From Diploptera punctata (lineage: Eukaryota > Arthropoda > Insecta > Blattodea > Blaberidae), in contig JASPKZ010009945.1 of NCBI GenBank assembly GCA_030220185.1, positions 1-64,000 on the forward strand: DNA of 64,000 bases. Reading direction: 5' to 3'. Positions 50,953 through 60,290 of the stretch are shown here, one piece after another. Positions within the stretch are counted from its first letter, which is position 1. Every line of letters begins with the position of its first letter. The translations under genes and the position numbers were made by a program. The notes beneath the pieces were generated by a model. The model was given only the letters and a program-made list of their open reading frames with translations, did not search any database and had not been told where the DNA came from.

Positions 50953-51952
50953 CTAAAAATGAGGGGCTCAGTGGAATAAGGGCCCATCCCAACCAATGGT
51001 TGATTTTTAGTTATTTGCAGATTATGTATCCTATGGCCATCTTCTGTTAATCTTTAGAAGCTCATAATTCTAACTTTGCTCGAAAGAGGGTAAATGAGAC
51101 TTTATGTGTAAGAAAAATTTCTAACTTCTTCACGCGCGCGGGGAATAAAGGTCCATCCCAACTGTTGACATGTGACCGTATATTGTCCGCTACTCTGTGG
51201 TCCGCTGCAATACTGACTAGCATTGCTGGCAAATATCAGTAAATGCAGAATGGCTAATGCGGCAGGTTCTTGTGCGAATGGAAATAGTGTAATAAAATCT
51301 AAGAAAAGAAAAAGAAATATGCAAGAGTGGAATAAAACGAAGCAGAACAGTTTACGCAATAGTGGAAATGTGACGCTGGACAAGCATAAGGTAGACATCA
51401 GAAAAGCATCTCAGTTTCGTTTTGTGGAAAACAGACATATAATGTACGTAAAATCCAGTTTCGGTGACTCGGCTTTAGAGGAAGTAATAAGCCTTAAAAA
51501 GGGAAAGGAAAGTGTCCTGTATTACGAGACGTAATATTGACAACAAAATATCCTAATGGTAGGATGATAAAGAAGACATCATGACTCTCATGAAATTTGT
51601 ACCACCTGTACACAGCAGCCTTAAATCAGATAATGATGATACAAATGCTGCAAACGTAGAATACATAGATTAATGCAATATTCAAGTTAAAAAGTGTTAT
51701 TTAATTTGTTTATTTATGTTGTATTTTTTTATATTCTCAATTTTCTTTTTCTTTGATTAGACATATGAAACAATATAGTGATCTATACATTTGCAGGCAG
51801 AAAGCTTATTTTATGTACAAGACATGTACCAAATATTATCAATGTGTGCTCTATATATTTTACTCAATGTAGAATTTAATAAAATGCAATTTTTCTCCAA
51901 ACTTAGTGCAGTTGGGATGGGCCCTTATTCCACTGACCCCCTCAATTGTTGA
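50953..51952 (+). mobile_element. TIR element with internally deleted protein (family not recognised)
   Basis: Ends GGGGCTCAGTGGAATAAGGG then CCCATCCCAAC at left, and the complement GGGGGTCAGTGGAATAAGGG at right. A partial extra copy (GGGGAATAAAGGTCCATCCC) lies at 51139. About 1 kb. The target duplication is not clear. It contains the frame at 51250-51673. Confidence 0.65.
51250..51673 (+). pseudogene. Basic-N-terminus transposon protein, middle deleted
   Basis: Starts MANAAGSCANGNSVIKSKKR then KRNMQEWNKTKQNSLRNSGN. The KRKRN...W...K...LRNSG pattern is one I associate with a repeated insect protein family of transposon origin. It then jumps to YVKSSFGDSALEEVISLKKG and stops at 51535. In a shifted frame DKEDIMTLMKFVPPVHSSLK runs to a stop at 51673, matching the usual KKxDLxxLxxFIPPVHxxFY end of that family. 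The long central region of a full-length protein is missing. The N-terminus has a nuclear-localisation-like cluster. I infer a non-autonomous derivative and do not assign a function. Confidence 0.5.
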
Positions 51953-52059
51953 CTCTGATCTTTGCTAAGAGTAAATAAATTGAGTTAGATTTCTTCAGAA
52001 TATTAATTTCTTTCCCTCCTTCATATCCTATAATTGATTCCAACACTCCATAACTTGTG

Positions 52060-52500
52060 ATGTTTCAGGATTTTTTCTCCTTTTTGCCGGTAATTATCTA
52101 GACTGCCATCTGGTGTTCTTTTGAAGGAATTCCTCTTCAAACTGCCATCTGGTGTTATTTTGAATGAATCATTTCCTAAACTGCTATCTGTTGTATTATA
52201 TAGTATTATATTATATGTATAGTATTATATAGCAGTTTAGGAAATGATTCATTCAAAATAACACCAGATGGCAGTTTGAAGTGGAATTCCTTCAAAAGAA
52301 CACCAGATGGCAGTCTAGATAATTACCGGCAAAAAGGAGAAAAAATTGACAGTTGTGAAAACAGCTGACGATGACGACAAAGTGTCGCCGATACTGCAAT
52401 GCTGTGTTTAAAGAAACATAGATGTATGAGGTAAGAATAAATCATGATTCATTTAATTATTATTAATTGAACCTCATAATGTTAAAAATTCCCAAATTTA
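52060..52500. mobile_element. Penelope-type foldback (P1) with minisatellite arms
   Basis: Arms 52070-52187 and 52225-52350 mirror each other. Each has two to three copies of a roughly 45-bp unit (CTGCCATCTGGTGTT and variants). The right side continues into a hammerhead-like motif, GTATGAGGTAAGAATAAATC and tail CCTCATAATGTTAAAAATTC. The left arm lacks the outer part. Confidence 0.7.
52361..52405 (+). ncRNA. Hammerhead-like motif, core damaged
   Basis: ACAG, CUGACGA, extra U, stem GACGAC/GUCGCC (one mismatch), GAUAC in place of GAAAC, UGCAAU, G at position 17, CUGU pairing with ACAG. Stem I is good but two core positions are changed. Confidence 0.5.
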
Positions 52501-52539
52501 ATATATAAAAAAAAATAAACGTTTATTTTTTTTGTAATT

Positions 52540-53116
52540 ATAATACTATAGGTATACTAATTCAATGCAAATGGTAATTTTAATAATGTATGTATGTATG
52601 TATGTAGCTAATGCTCTGAAGTTAACAACAAAGTTATTCTCCTTTTTGCTTCCGAACACTTGGATGTCACATCTTGATAATTTTAAAGAGCTACACAGTT
52701 TCTTATAACTGTTCTCTGTCCTTTTCCACATCTTGAGAACACAATATACACTCATGAGACTTTAATACACCAATTTTATGAAGATGTTTTCCTAAGCAGT
52801 CATGTCATGTAGTAAACCTCAGTATAGCAACTGCAGATTTTCGTGGTAGTTCTGGAATTACAGATGGATTTTGTAATAGTATTTTTATATTTCTGTTTCC
52901 GACTTTTTCAATTAAACTGAAATTGTAATTATCGTTAATTTTTTTCTTTATAATTATTTTAATTGATTCATAAGAAAATGAATTTGTTACTTTCTGCTTA
53001 ATTTGACATCCTTTTTTTTTTTTTGCAAGTATATGAGTCCTTCATTCCCTTGTATTCCACAATGAGCTGGAATCCATTGTAAGATTATATGTTTACCAAG
53101 TTTCTCAATAGTCTAA
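52540..53116 (-). pseudogene. LINE RNase H and C-terminal region, downstream part
   Basis: Minus-strand frames read TIEKLGKHIILQWIPAHCGI followed by QGNEGLI, the QWxPxHxGxxGNE block of retrotransposon RNase H with its catalytic His. Next come NFSLIEKVGNRNIKILLQNP, SVIPELPRKSAVAILRFTT, HDCLGKHLHKIGVLKSHECI and LC, the conserved region after RNase H in I/Jockey-like LINEs. The Harbinger-like MITE at 53117 separates it from the upstream half. Frameshifts occur in A and T runs. A (TATG)n run at 52586-52606 lies within. Confidence 0.75.
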
Positions 53117-53711
53117 GGGTCGCATGTTTGGATGCATTAGACAGTAAAATGCCTTCTCTGCTGAGCAAGTTGTATGCTAATACGATTTTGCTTACTCAGA
53201 AATCTGTTCATGCGATAATAATTGGTTAAATTTGTAAGCTACCTGCGGAGGTAGCTTAAATGAGCAACTCAAATTAAAATCCCGACGGGAACCGATGGTA
53301 ATCGATGTACTTTGCTGCTTTATCCAAGATGTCGGACCTTGAAGACTTCAATCATGTTTTCGGTATACACGGAGAAGAGGAATTTGATAGAGTCTGATAG
53401 AGTCTACCAAAGAATTCAACTGGAAGAACAGGAGAATCGGCGTAATATTGCGTGTCGCAGACGTGTTTGTATACGGTATTATTTGCGGGATGCAAGCATA
53501 AATGCATTCCTCTATAGCAGATGAAAATAACGGAAGTGGTTTTATCGCTGAGAATTCTGGGTAATTCGTTGCCAATATTACGAAAACGTCGACTCTCGTG
53601 CATGACCGATAAGTCAGCCGTTAATTCGTTCTCAGCAATTGCTCACGGTGAATCAGCTCACTAGTGATTGGAAGTAATTTGAGTAGAGAGTAATGTTCTA
53701 ACGTACGACCC
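53117..53711 (+). mobile_element. Harbinger-like MITE, copy 4, inside a LINE relic
   Basis: TAA at 53114-53116 and TTA at 53712-53714. Ends GGGTCGCATG and CGTACGACCC. It has a small internal duplication (TGATAGAGTC twice near 53387-53404) that breaks the short frame. It splits an RNase H coding relic. Confidence 0.85.
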
Positions 53712-53714
53712 TTA

Positions 53715-54060
53715 ATCATGTTTTGTATTTCTAATATTTTTCCCATTTTTGAATATATGGTTAATGCTATGGCCTGAATTGCTGCTTTGGAATCTGACAG
53801 AATGACAATATTTTTGCAGTGTTGTAGACAATTAAAAATGTTTTTAAGCAAGAGGTCAATAGCTTCAATTTCACCATCAAAATTAGTAGTATTTCTTCCA
53901 GTGTGTTTATAAAAGGAGAAGAATTAGCATGTTCCACCTGCCCCTGCTCCACTTCATCTAAGAGAAATCCATCTGTACAGATGTGTGTCCCGTTTTCAGA
54001 AGGGTAATTTGTGTGTATAGTTTCTAATGTCAAAGGTAATTTTAATCAGCCCCCTTATTA
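53715..54060 (-). pseudogene. LINE RNase H, upstream part
   Basis: The minus strand reads THICTDGFLLDEVEQGQVEH, the xDG block with the first catalytic Asp of RNase H. FDGEIEAIDLLLKNIF-like sequence with the catalytic Glu follows, then NIVILSDSKAAIQAIALTIY, the DSKAAI block with the next Asp, and KMGKILEIQNMI at the MITE junction. Together with the downstream part at 52540 this is a nearly complete, though frameshifted, RNase H domain. RNase H of this type is carried by I-, R1- and Jockey-related LINEs. Confidence 0.75.
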
Positions 54061-54368
54061 AACAGACCTGAACAATATGTGCTGCTCTTCTAAGTACAAA
54101 TTGAAAACATAATAATATTATTTAAACATTCAACTTAATAAATTACTGTGAAAATCTGAATGATCACTCAACATGTGTTTCTAGACCAATTCTATGCAAC
54201 ATAATATGTTCAAAATTGATAGTAAGAGTTTTTAGGTGGCATTAGAAACCCCCCCCCAATTCAATCCAGTATGTAACTTCTACTATTTCTACATAAATTG
54301 TCTTCCTCTTATCTGCAATGTTCAAGTTCACTCTCAACCTTAATTGGATAGGATAATGTGTGGCAGCC

Positions 54369-54419
<51 letters not shown>

Positions 54420-54494
54420 ATCATAAGAAATATAAAAATTTTCTTTAGGTTGGTATAAACAAATTGACATTAATAGTCTTCCCATTGGGTGAAG
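54061..54494. other. AT-rich stretch with (ATT)n
   Basis: C run at 54249-54257 and (ATT)n at 54379-54417. No gene seen. Confidence 0.5.
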
Positions 54495-54733
54495 ATCAGC
54501 CACGGTACTCTATTAGTTATATATCTTGCCTCTGGTCCAGAAAGTCGCAAGTTCAAACCCGACTGGGGTCAATGGATTTTTAGGATGAAAAAATCCAAAG
54601 GAAAAGTCCCCTAGGAGGGACTTTAAACCATGGGTCCTGAGTCTGAAGTTTTTTGGATTTGTAAAAATCTCAATCCTAAATCTGCCTCTAAGCAAAATTT
54701 AACCAATCTTCCCCATCCAAGTAATACTTTCAT
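54495..54733 (+). mobile_element. SINE family D (tRNA-derived), 5' part
   Basis: CCACGGTACTCTATTAGTTA head, B box AAGTTCAAACCCG, body to CAAGTAATACTTTCATTG. Interrupted by the foldback at 54734. The remainder resumes as CCTTAATTGCCTACTAGATG at 54912. Confidence 0.7.
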
Positions 54734-54910
54734 TGAACTTTTATAGGAAAAATCACTATGAGATTTAATTTATGATTTAAATTAAAATGATTTATACCTT
54801 ACCTCATATCCAGTCTTCTAATTATACCAGTTTCATACCCTAAGCTTAGAAACCAGTATAATTAGAAAACTTAAGGTGAGGTATAAATCATTTTAATTTT
54901 AAATCTTATA
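54734..54910. mobile_element. Penelope-type foldback (P1) inside SINE D
   Basis: Imperfect 12-bp duplication ATACTTTCATTG/ATACCTTAATTG. The inverted tail ATAGGAAAAATCACTATGAG is at the left. Arms AAAATGATTTATACCTTACC and complement meet at GTTTCATACC/GAAACC, so the centre is at the hammerhead GAAAC. Confidence 0.75.
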
Positions 54911-55000
54911 CCTTAATTGCCTACTAGATGTCTCATTGAGGTAAACCATTTGTCACTCATTGACATCTGTAGGAAAATAAGCATAACTAATTATATATGA
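54911..55000 (+). mobile_element. SINE family D, 3' remainder and tail
   Basis: CTACTAGATGTCTCATTGAG and TTGACATCTGTAGG continue the repeat interrupted upstream. Confidence 0.6.
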
Positions 55001-55625
55001 GTTGTATATTTTGACTCACCTCATATTTCATGATTTTTATGCAGACTAGTTTGTTGCTAACTCTGCAACATTCTCGATGCTTTACAACTGTTGCCTTGCG
55101 GTTGTCCATCCTGCAAATTGATTTCTGTTCCCTCTGTTGGCTGATTGATGAACTTCCAAATCAAATTTTTTTTCTCTTTCACCGGGAATTTCAAAATTCA
55201 TGGTTTTCTTTTTTATTCTTGCAGATGTAAATTTCTCCTAAATTGTGAGTTCCTTAGATTTTTCTAACTGTTTTAGTAATTTTGCCTTAGTTTCAATTCT
55301 GTGTTTTTCTGACCAAGCATGTGCAGCTATTGTAGATTTTTCTATTTCCCCATTTTTAACATTTCTAAGGTGCTCTTTCAATCTTGTATTTAAATTCCTT
55401 TTTGTTTTTCCTACGTATATTTTTTCACAATCTTTACAATGAATTGATAAATTCCTGATTTGTTGCTGTTTTCAACCGCAAGGCAACAGTTGTAAAACAT
55501 CGATAATATCGCACAGTTAGCAACGAAACTAGTCTGCATAAAAATCAAGAAATATGAGGAGAGTCAAAATATTCAACTCAACTATAATTAAAATAGACCT
55601 CATAATGTTATTTCCTACATATATT
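55001..55625. mobile_element. Penelope-type foldback (P1) with GIY-YIG in the left arm
   Basis: Left arm from 55015 (CTCACCTCATATTTCATGAT), right arm 55475-55570 (ATATGAGGAGAGTC). GGCAACAGTTGTAAAACATC mirrored at 55075. Tail ACCTCATAATGTTATTTCC at the right. Hammerhead core altered on both sides (GAAAC kept on the right, AAACU on the left). Confidence 0.75.
55130..55475 (-). pseudogene. Penelope GIY-YIG endonuclease fragment
   Basis: Minus strand, with shifting frames: NKSGIYQF, a degraded cysteine motif, IYVGKTKRNL-like, EHLRNVKNGEIEKSTIAAHA, WSEKHRIETKAKLLKQLEKS, KELTI then MNFEIPGE. Same order as the better copy at 59485. It is 5' truncated exactly at the nuclease domain start. Not translatable as one protein. 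Confidence 0.7.
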
Positions 55626-55849
55626 TAATAAAGCTTAACTAAATTATGCCTCGGTCAAGAAATTGCTGCTAGGAGAGCAACTATGTCTCCATGAGGGATA
55701 TATGGGGTACATACATACATTAAATGAAGACTTAAGACATTTATAAAACTCGAGGGAGCAAGTCTAAAAAGCTCTTAGGTCTACTGCTATCCTCACAACT
55801 AAATGTATCAATTCCAAAGATGATGATCATCCATTTTGGTGATGTGTTC
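55626..55849. other. SINE-D-type tail repeat and unassigned sequence
   Basis: AAGCTTAACTAAATTATGCC resembles tail blocks at 17890 and 7065. No gene. Confidence 0.35.
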
Positions 55850-56032
55850 AGCTTGTCAGACCACTTAGCCATTATAGCTGATTTTCTCAACCTGGAGCTG
55901 TTATTAATCATATCTACCTAAATTCTTCAGAAGAAATTTCGTAACTAACCAACATTCCATAAGAAAATGTATTCCTCATGAGGATCCACACCAGCACATG
56001 TCCCATAGTTCTGTGCCAAGGCCTGAAGCTTA
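55850..56032 (-). mobile_element. SINE family C, degraded
   Basis: AGCCATTATAGCTGATTTTC, AGGATCCACACCAGCACATG and TCTGTGCCAAGGCCTGAAGC match the family C body in minus orientation. Confidence 0.55.
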
Positions 56033-56149
56033 AAGCCTTACATTAACAGTGCAAGAACTAAAGAAATTTATATTGCCTAAAAAACATATCTTGTGATTAA
56101 TATAATACATAGAGTATATCAGAAATACATTTCATGCCGAAATGAATAA

Positions 56150-56420
56150 GTCTAAGGCATCATACTTGGGTGCAAAGTTACAGGATTTGTGCTGGTTTGA
56201 GAGCCCATGGGGAAAGAAATTTTCTTACAGAAATTTGACCAATATGGAACCAGTGCCCACCTACCATTGTGAGGAATTTGGATAGCTACAGTAAGTAGCA
56301 GCTCCAGGTTGAGGAAACCAGCTATAACGGCTAGAACACCATCAAGCTGACCACATATCACCCTTATACTAACTTGATTATCATCCTCGTGGATGTGAGG
56401 CGAGCAGCTGGCTGATTAAT
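56150..56420 (+). mobile_element. SINE family C, degraded, plus orientation
   Basis: GTGCTGGTTTGAGAGCCCAT B-box region, GAACCAGTGCCCACCTACCA, CATCCTCGTGGATGTGAGGC. With the copy at 55850 it forms an inverted pair. Confidence 0.6.
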
Positions 56421-57104
56421 TATGGAGACAAATATGGCTAAATATTGTGGGATTATTTGAAGAATGTATATTTGTGAAAACCATATGATGTCAACAGTTG
56501 AGAATAGCAAATGAGGAAGACATTCATGCTATTCCGATAGATATTTATTATGAAGGAATGAATGACTTTGCAAAGCATTGTCAAACATGCTTTGATATAA
56601 ATGGTGGAAAATTTGAGGTACCGATATGAAGTAACTGTTAGTATTTTGATGTAATATTTAGATTAACATGTTCCAGTCCTGGACAAATTTTAAAAATAAA
56701 TGTTTTAAAAAACATATTTGTTAGTAATTTATTTTTGTTTATTTGGAGAATTGCTTTTCCAACAGTAATATCATATATCCTATTAATAAAATATTGTCAC
56801 ATGAACAATCAAACGTATAGCCATATTTCAGACAGTATATTTTTAAAAAATTGTATTTTTTTTCCCCCCTCTTAAAACCTTTATACTGCACATCATAGAA
56901 CTAGAAATATCTCCTCTATTTTTGAGTTTCAAAATAATCCTTCTAACAATAGAAATTCTTTAAGAATAAATAATGTAATCAGAATGTTTGCAAATCCCTT
57001 TCAAATATACTAGTATTCCAAGACTTGGATTTGCCCAGTAATTCAAATGTTTCTATAGAATTGTGACTTTAAATTATAACAGAGCCTATTAATTTAACAT
57101 AAAA
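56421..57104. other. AT-rich stretch, nothing recognised
   Basis: No coding or repeat signature seen. Confidence 0.4.
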
Positions 57105-57410
57105 TTGACATGAAGTCACACTACGTGATTTTATCGAACAAATTGAATCTGTTCCTTACCACCTCACCTTATTATCTCTTTCTTGGATCAGTTTTGAAGG
57201 AATTGCCTTCATTCTCATCCAACAACTGACTATTTCAATGTCTATTGGAAGCTCTGCACAACCTCTCTCTCAGATCATGAGGTTCGTCTGGTCAACACAA
57301 CAGGAAACAAATACACAAAGATTCCTACAGATGTCTCGGCAGTCTGTTGTTGACTGGTCCAAGAGAGCTAATATGAGGTGAGGTGTAAGAAATTGATTCC
57401 ATATCTATGA
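57105..57410. mobile_element. Penelope-type foldback (P1), degraded
   Basis: Left end carries an inverted tail variant (GAAGTCACACTACGTGATTT). CTTACCACCTCACCTTATTA is mirrored by CTAATATGAGGTGAGGTGTA. The minus strand near 57191-57222 has stem GAAGG/CCUUC followed by AAAAC, a damaged hammerhead half. Confidence 0.6.
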
Positions 57411-57689
57411 CAGCCTAGTAAATTTTTATAGTTTTGGAAAAAGGAGAATAGGAAACAGGAATTAACATCATATATTGTAAATTAATTTAAAAATATAACT
57501 TGGACACATGTGTAGAATGAAGGACAGGGATACTATGAGATGTATTATTTGTATGAGCAAATTTTTGCATGGGTCTATAACAATATGAGCAAATTACATA
57601 TATTTCCTTCACTATAAACAATAAAACAACAAAAATTGCATGTTTTATTAATATAATAAATAATTAGATAGAGGAAAAAAATTTCAAAA
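57411..57689. other. AT-rich stretch, nothing recognised
   Basis: No coding or repeat signature seen. Confidence 0.4.
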
Positions 57690-58235
57690 GAAGTATAGTA
57701 GCAGCAGTATAATGTGGACGATGTTATTTCTATAGTCAAACAAAAACACATAGAAGATGCTTTAAAACTTTTGAATATAAGAGAAGAAAACAATCAAATT
57801 CACTTTACAAACAGAAGAGAACAAACTATGTCATTTTTTAGATCTCAAATTACGCAGAAATGAAGAAAAAAAGAAATAGAAATCGGCATTCACAGAAAAG
57901 AAACACATATGTAACAATACTAAATCAACGGGATTCAACCATATTTCACACAAAATGGCGGTCTTCAACAGCCTAGCACACAGATTGGTTGGTAAACATA
58001 TCCTTCAGCAGAAAAAATTATGAGTTAGAGAAAAAAACACAATTGAAGTGGCAAAAGAAATAGTTTTGAGGAGAAAATAATATATGAAAATATTGATAAG
58101 TACAAAGAGCAAAAATAGAGGAATGAAAGCACTCTTTTGATAGAGAAAGCAAAAGGAAAGAAATATAGGAAATTCACATATCATCCGTGGCAAAAAAATT
58201 CCAAAAATTTTTTAAAAATTTAATATCCTCAACTG
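57690..58235 (+). pseudogene. Penelope reverse transcriptase, C-terminal part
   Basis: Plus-strand frames begin at the catalytic YVDD box (NVDDVISIVKQKHIEDALKL, with one extra A splitting the Tyr codon). They continue with EENNQIHFTNRREQ, FLDLKLRRNEEKKIEIGIHR, a KETHM...NTKSTGFNHISHK block and MAVFNSLAHRLV, the order expected for the palm and thumb of Penelope reverse transcriptase. RKFTYHPWQKNSKNF-like sequence then leads towards the nuclease, which is missing. Several frameshifts. It is the only segment with a reverse transcriptase catalytic box from this family in the window and is a direct, non-palindromic copy. The 1.7-kb palindrome is inserted directly downstream. Confidence 0.7.
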
Positions 58236-58369
58236 TTGAGAAGACGGACCTAAAAGGTATATAATTTTATATTTAATTTTAGGAAGTTATATTTTGAGGT
58301 TATTTTAATTATATTATTTTTGGTCTGGACATCTTACCTCAATATTAATGTTGATTTGTTCTTGGACAT

Positions 58370-58401
58370 GTTTTCAAAACAATTCTCTGTTTTATCTTCA
58401 G
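58370..58401 (-). ncRNA. Hammerhead-like motif, left arm
   Basis: Minus strand: CUGAAGA, U, stem AAAACA/UGUUUU, GAAAAC (one extra A relative to the right arm). Confidence 0.5.
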
Positions 58402-58417
58402 CTTTCCCAGACTGGTT

Positions 58418-59090
58418 TTATTTATGTTGCATTATGTTGCACCACCTGGATGTCGATGTCAGCTCCATCCTGTGGTTGGCCAAAGAACCTCCAAACAAGG
58501 TCACCCTCCATCGGAATATCAAAATTTCATAACTCTGTTTCTGTTCTTCTGAATATAAATTTTTTTTCCAAATAGTCAGCTCGTTTGTATTTTCTAACTG
58601 TTTTAATAATTTAGTGTCTGAATTTATATTATGTTTTTCAGACCAAACATGAGCAGCCACTGCAGATTTTAATTTCTCCATTTTTAATATTTCTTATGTG
58701 TTCTTTGGTTCTAATTTTTAGGTTTCTTTTTGTTTTCCCTATATATATCTTTTCACAACCCATGCATTCAATTTGATATATTCCTGACTTTTATTTTTAT
58801 CAGTTTTTTCATTTTTGTTGTTTTTATTAGTTTATTTAAACTTCTCAAATATATTTTGAAATTTATTATGTACCCAGGGGTGATATGTGAATTTCCTATA
58901 TTTTTTCATAGGTGGTTCTTCTTTTTCAAGATTACTTCTGTTTATCATTTTTTGTTTTTTATACTTTTCTATCCTTTTATGTACCATTTTTTCATCAAAC
59001 CCATTTTCTCTTGCTACTTTGATTATGTGTTTTTTCTCATGTTTGAAATCTTCTTCGTTTAAGGGTAAGTTTACCAATCTATGAGTTAAA
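58418..59090 (-). pseudogene. Penelope nuclease region, left arm (mirror)
   Basis: The minus frame 59077-58832 reads MVNLPLNEEDFKHEKKHIIK and HPWVHNKFQNIFEKF, then shifts because of an extra A in a TTTAAATAAAC run. The following part reads SGIYQIECMGCEKIYIGKTK, WSEKHNINSDTKLLKQLENT and NELTIWK, with another shift near the end. GIY, C-x-x-C and YIG motifs are visible. The frameshift positions differ from those of the right arm. Confidence 0.75.
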
Positions 59091-59169
59091 CTATTAAATG
59101 CTGCTAATTTATGTCCAATTGGATTGAACCCTCTTGATTTTATAAATCAAGAGGGTTCAATCCAATTGG

Positions 59170-59784
59170 ACATAAATTAGCAGCATTTAATAGTTTAACT
59201 CATAGATTGGTAAACTTACCCTTAAACGAAGAAGATTTCAAACATGAGAAAAAACACATAATCAAAGTAGCAAGAGAAAATGGGTTTGATGAAAAAATGG
59301 TACATAAAAGGATAGAAAAGTATAAAAAACAAAAAATGATAAACAGAAGTAATCTTGAAAAAGAAGAACCACCTATGAAAAAATATAGGAAATTCACATA
59401 TCACCCCTGGGTACATAATAATTTCAAAATATATTTGAGAAGTTTAATAAACTAATAAAAACCAACAAAAATGAAAAAACTGATAAAAATAAAAAGTCAG
59501 GAATATATCAAATTGAATGCATGGGTTGTGAAAAGATATATATAGGGAAAACAAAAAGAAACCTAAAAATTAGAACCAAAGAACACATAAGAAATATTAA
59601 AAATGGAGAAATTGAAAAATCTGCAGTTGCTGCTCATGTTTGGTCTGAAAAACATAATATAAATTCAGACACTAAATTATTAAAACAGTTAGAAAATACA
59701 AACGAGCTGACTATTTGGGAAAAAATTTATATTCAGAAGAACAGAAACAGAGTTATGAATTTTGATATTCCGAGTGGAGGGTGA
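59170..59784 (+). pseudogene. Penelope nuclease region, right arm: best GIY-YIG domain in the window
   Basis: The first frame (59207-59455) reads MVNLPLNEEDFKHEKKHIIK, KMVHKRIEKYKKQKMINRSN, EEPPMKKYRKFTYHPWVHN. One base missing in an A run near 59423 shifts it. The second frame from about 59485 reads KKSGIYQIECMGCEKIYIGK, TKRNLKIRTKEHIRNIKNGE, IEKSAVAAHVWSEKHNINSD, LLKQLENTNELTIWEKIYIQ, KNRNRVMNFDIPSGG, stop 59784. GIY, YIG, the C-x-x-C pair and the helix Arg (KIRTKEH) are intact. The domain normally provides target nicking for Penelope retrotransposition. No reverse transcriptase is present here. Confidence 0.85.
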
Positions 59785-59881
59785 CCTTGTTTGGAGGTTT
59801 TTGGCCAACCACAGGATGGAGCTGACATCGACATCCAGGTGGTGCAACATAATGCAACATAAATAAAACCAGTCTGGGAAA

Positions 59882-59919
59882 GCTGAAGATAAAACAGAGA
59901 ATTGTTTTGAAACATGTCC
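59882..59919 (+). ncRNA. Hammerhead ribozyme candidate, right arm
   Basis: CUGAAGA, extra U, perfect stem AAAACA/UGUUUU with 6-nt loop, GAA, ACAUGU, C17 at 59918 (GUC site). Stem I is not convincing beyond one G-C pair. Confidence 0.55.
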
Positions 59920-59993
59920 AAGAACAAATCAACATTAATATTGAGGTAAGATGTCCAGACCAAAAATAATATAATATAATTTTATATTTAATT

Positions 59994-60290
59994 CTAAATT
60001 ATTTGATAGAATATACAACACAGAAATTAGAGACAATGTCAAATTCAAGACATAACGAAATTTATTATAGACAGATGAAAATATTGGAAAGATCATATAG
60101 AAAGAATTGAAGACCACAGACTTGTCAAAAAGAGCTAAAGACTATGAACCAATGAACAGAAGAAAAACAAGAGGAAGACCAGCCAACAGATGGATAGATA
60201 GTGGTTGCACATCCGAAAAATGATCTGGGAAATAAAACAGGATGAAAATCCTACAAATAAAGAATAAGAAGAAGATTATAGTAATAGGTT
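59994..60290 (+). pseudogene. LINE C-terminal fragment
   Basis: Plus-strand frames show WKDHIERIEDHRLVKRAKDY, EPMNRRKTRGRPANRWID and a 3' end AGGATGAAAATCCTACAAAT. The pattern W-x-x-H-I-x-R, then G-R-P-x-x-R-W is common at the C-terminus of insect LINE proteins. The same 3' end occurs alone at 44840. 5' truncated and frameshifted. Confidence 0.6.

Larger units (their letters stand above)
58279..59974. mobile_element. 1.7-kb Penelope-type palindrome (P1) with 19-bp target duplication
   Basis: TATAATTTTATATTTAATT at 58260-58278 and 59975-59993. Two arms of about 830 bp meet at CTTGATTTTATAAATCAAG near 59140 with practically no spacer. Each arm contains the region before the nuclease, the GIY-YIG domain, a 3' UTR with hammerhead-like motif and the end CAATATTAATGTTGATTTGT/complement. 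The inverted tail GGAAGTTATATTTTGAGG is at the left only. Arms are nearly identical by eye, implying a recent insertion. Confidence 0.9.

Noticed and set aside
58250..58270. KGIY at the end of the reverse transcriptase relic, as if the nuclease domain began there
   Set aside because: The Tyr codon lies in the target-site duplication of the palindrome and the sequence beyond the insertion does not continue as a GIY-YIG domain, so the match looks coincidental.
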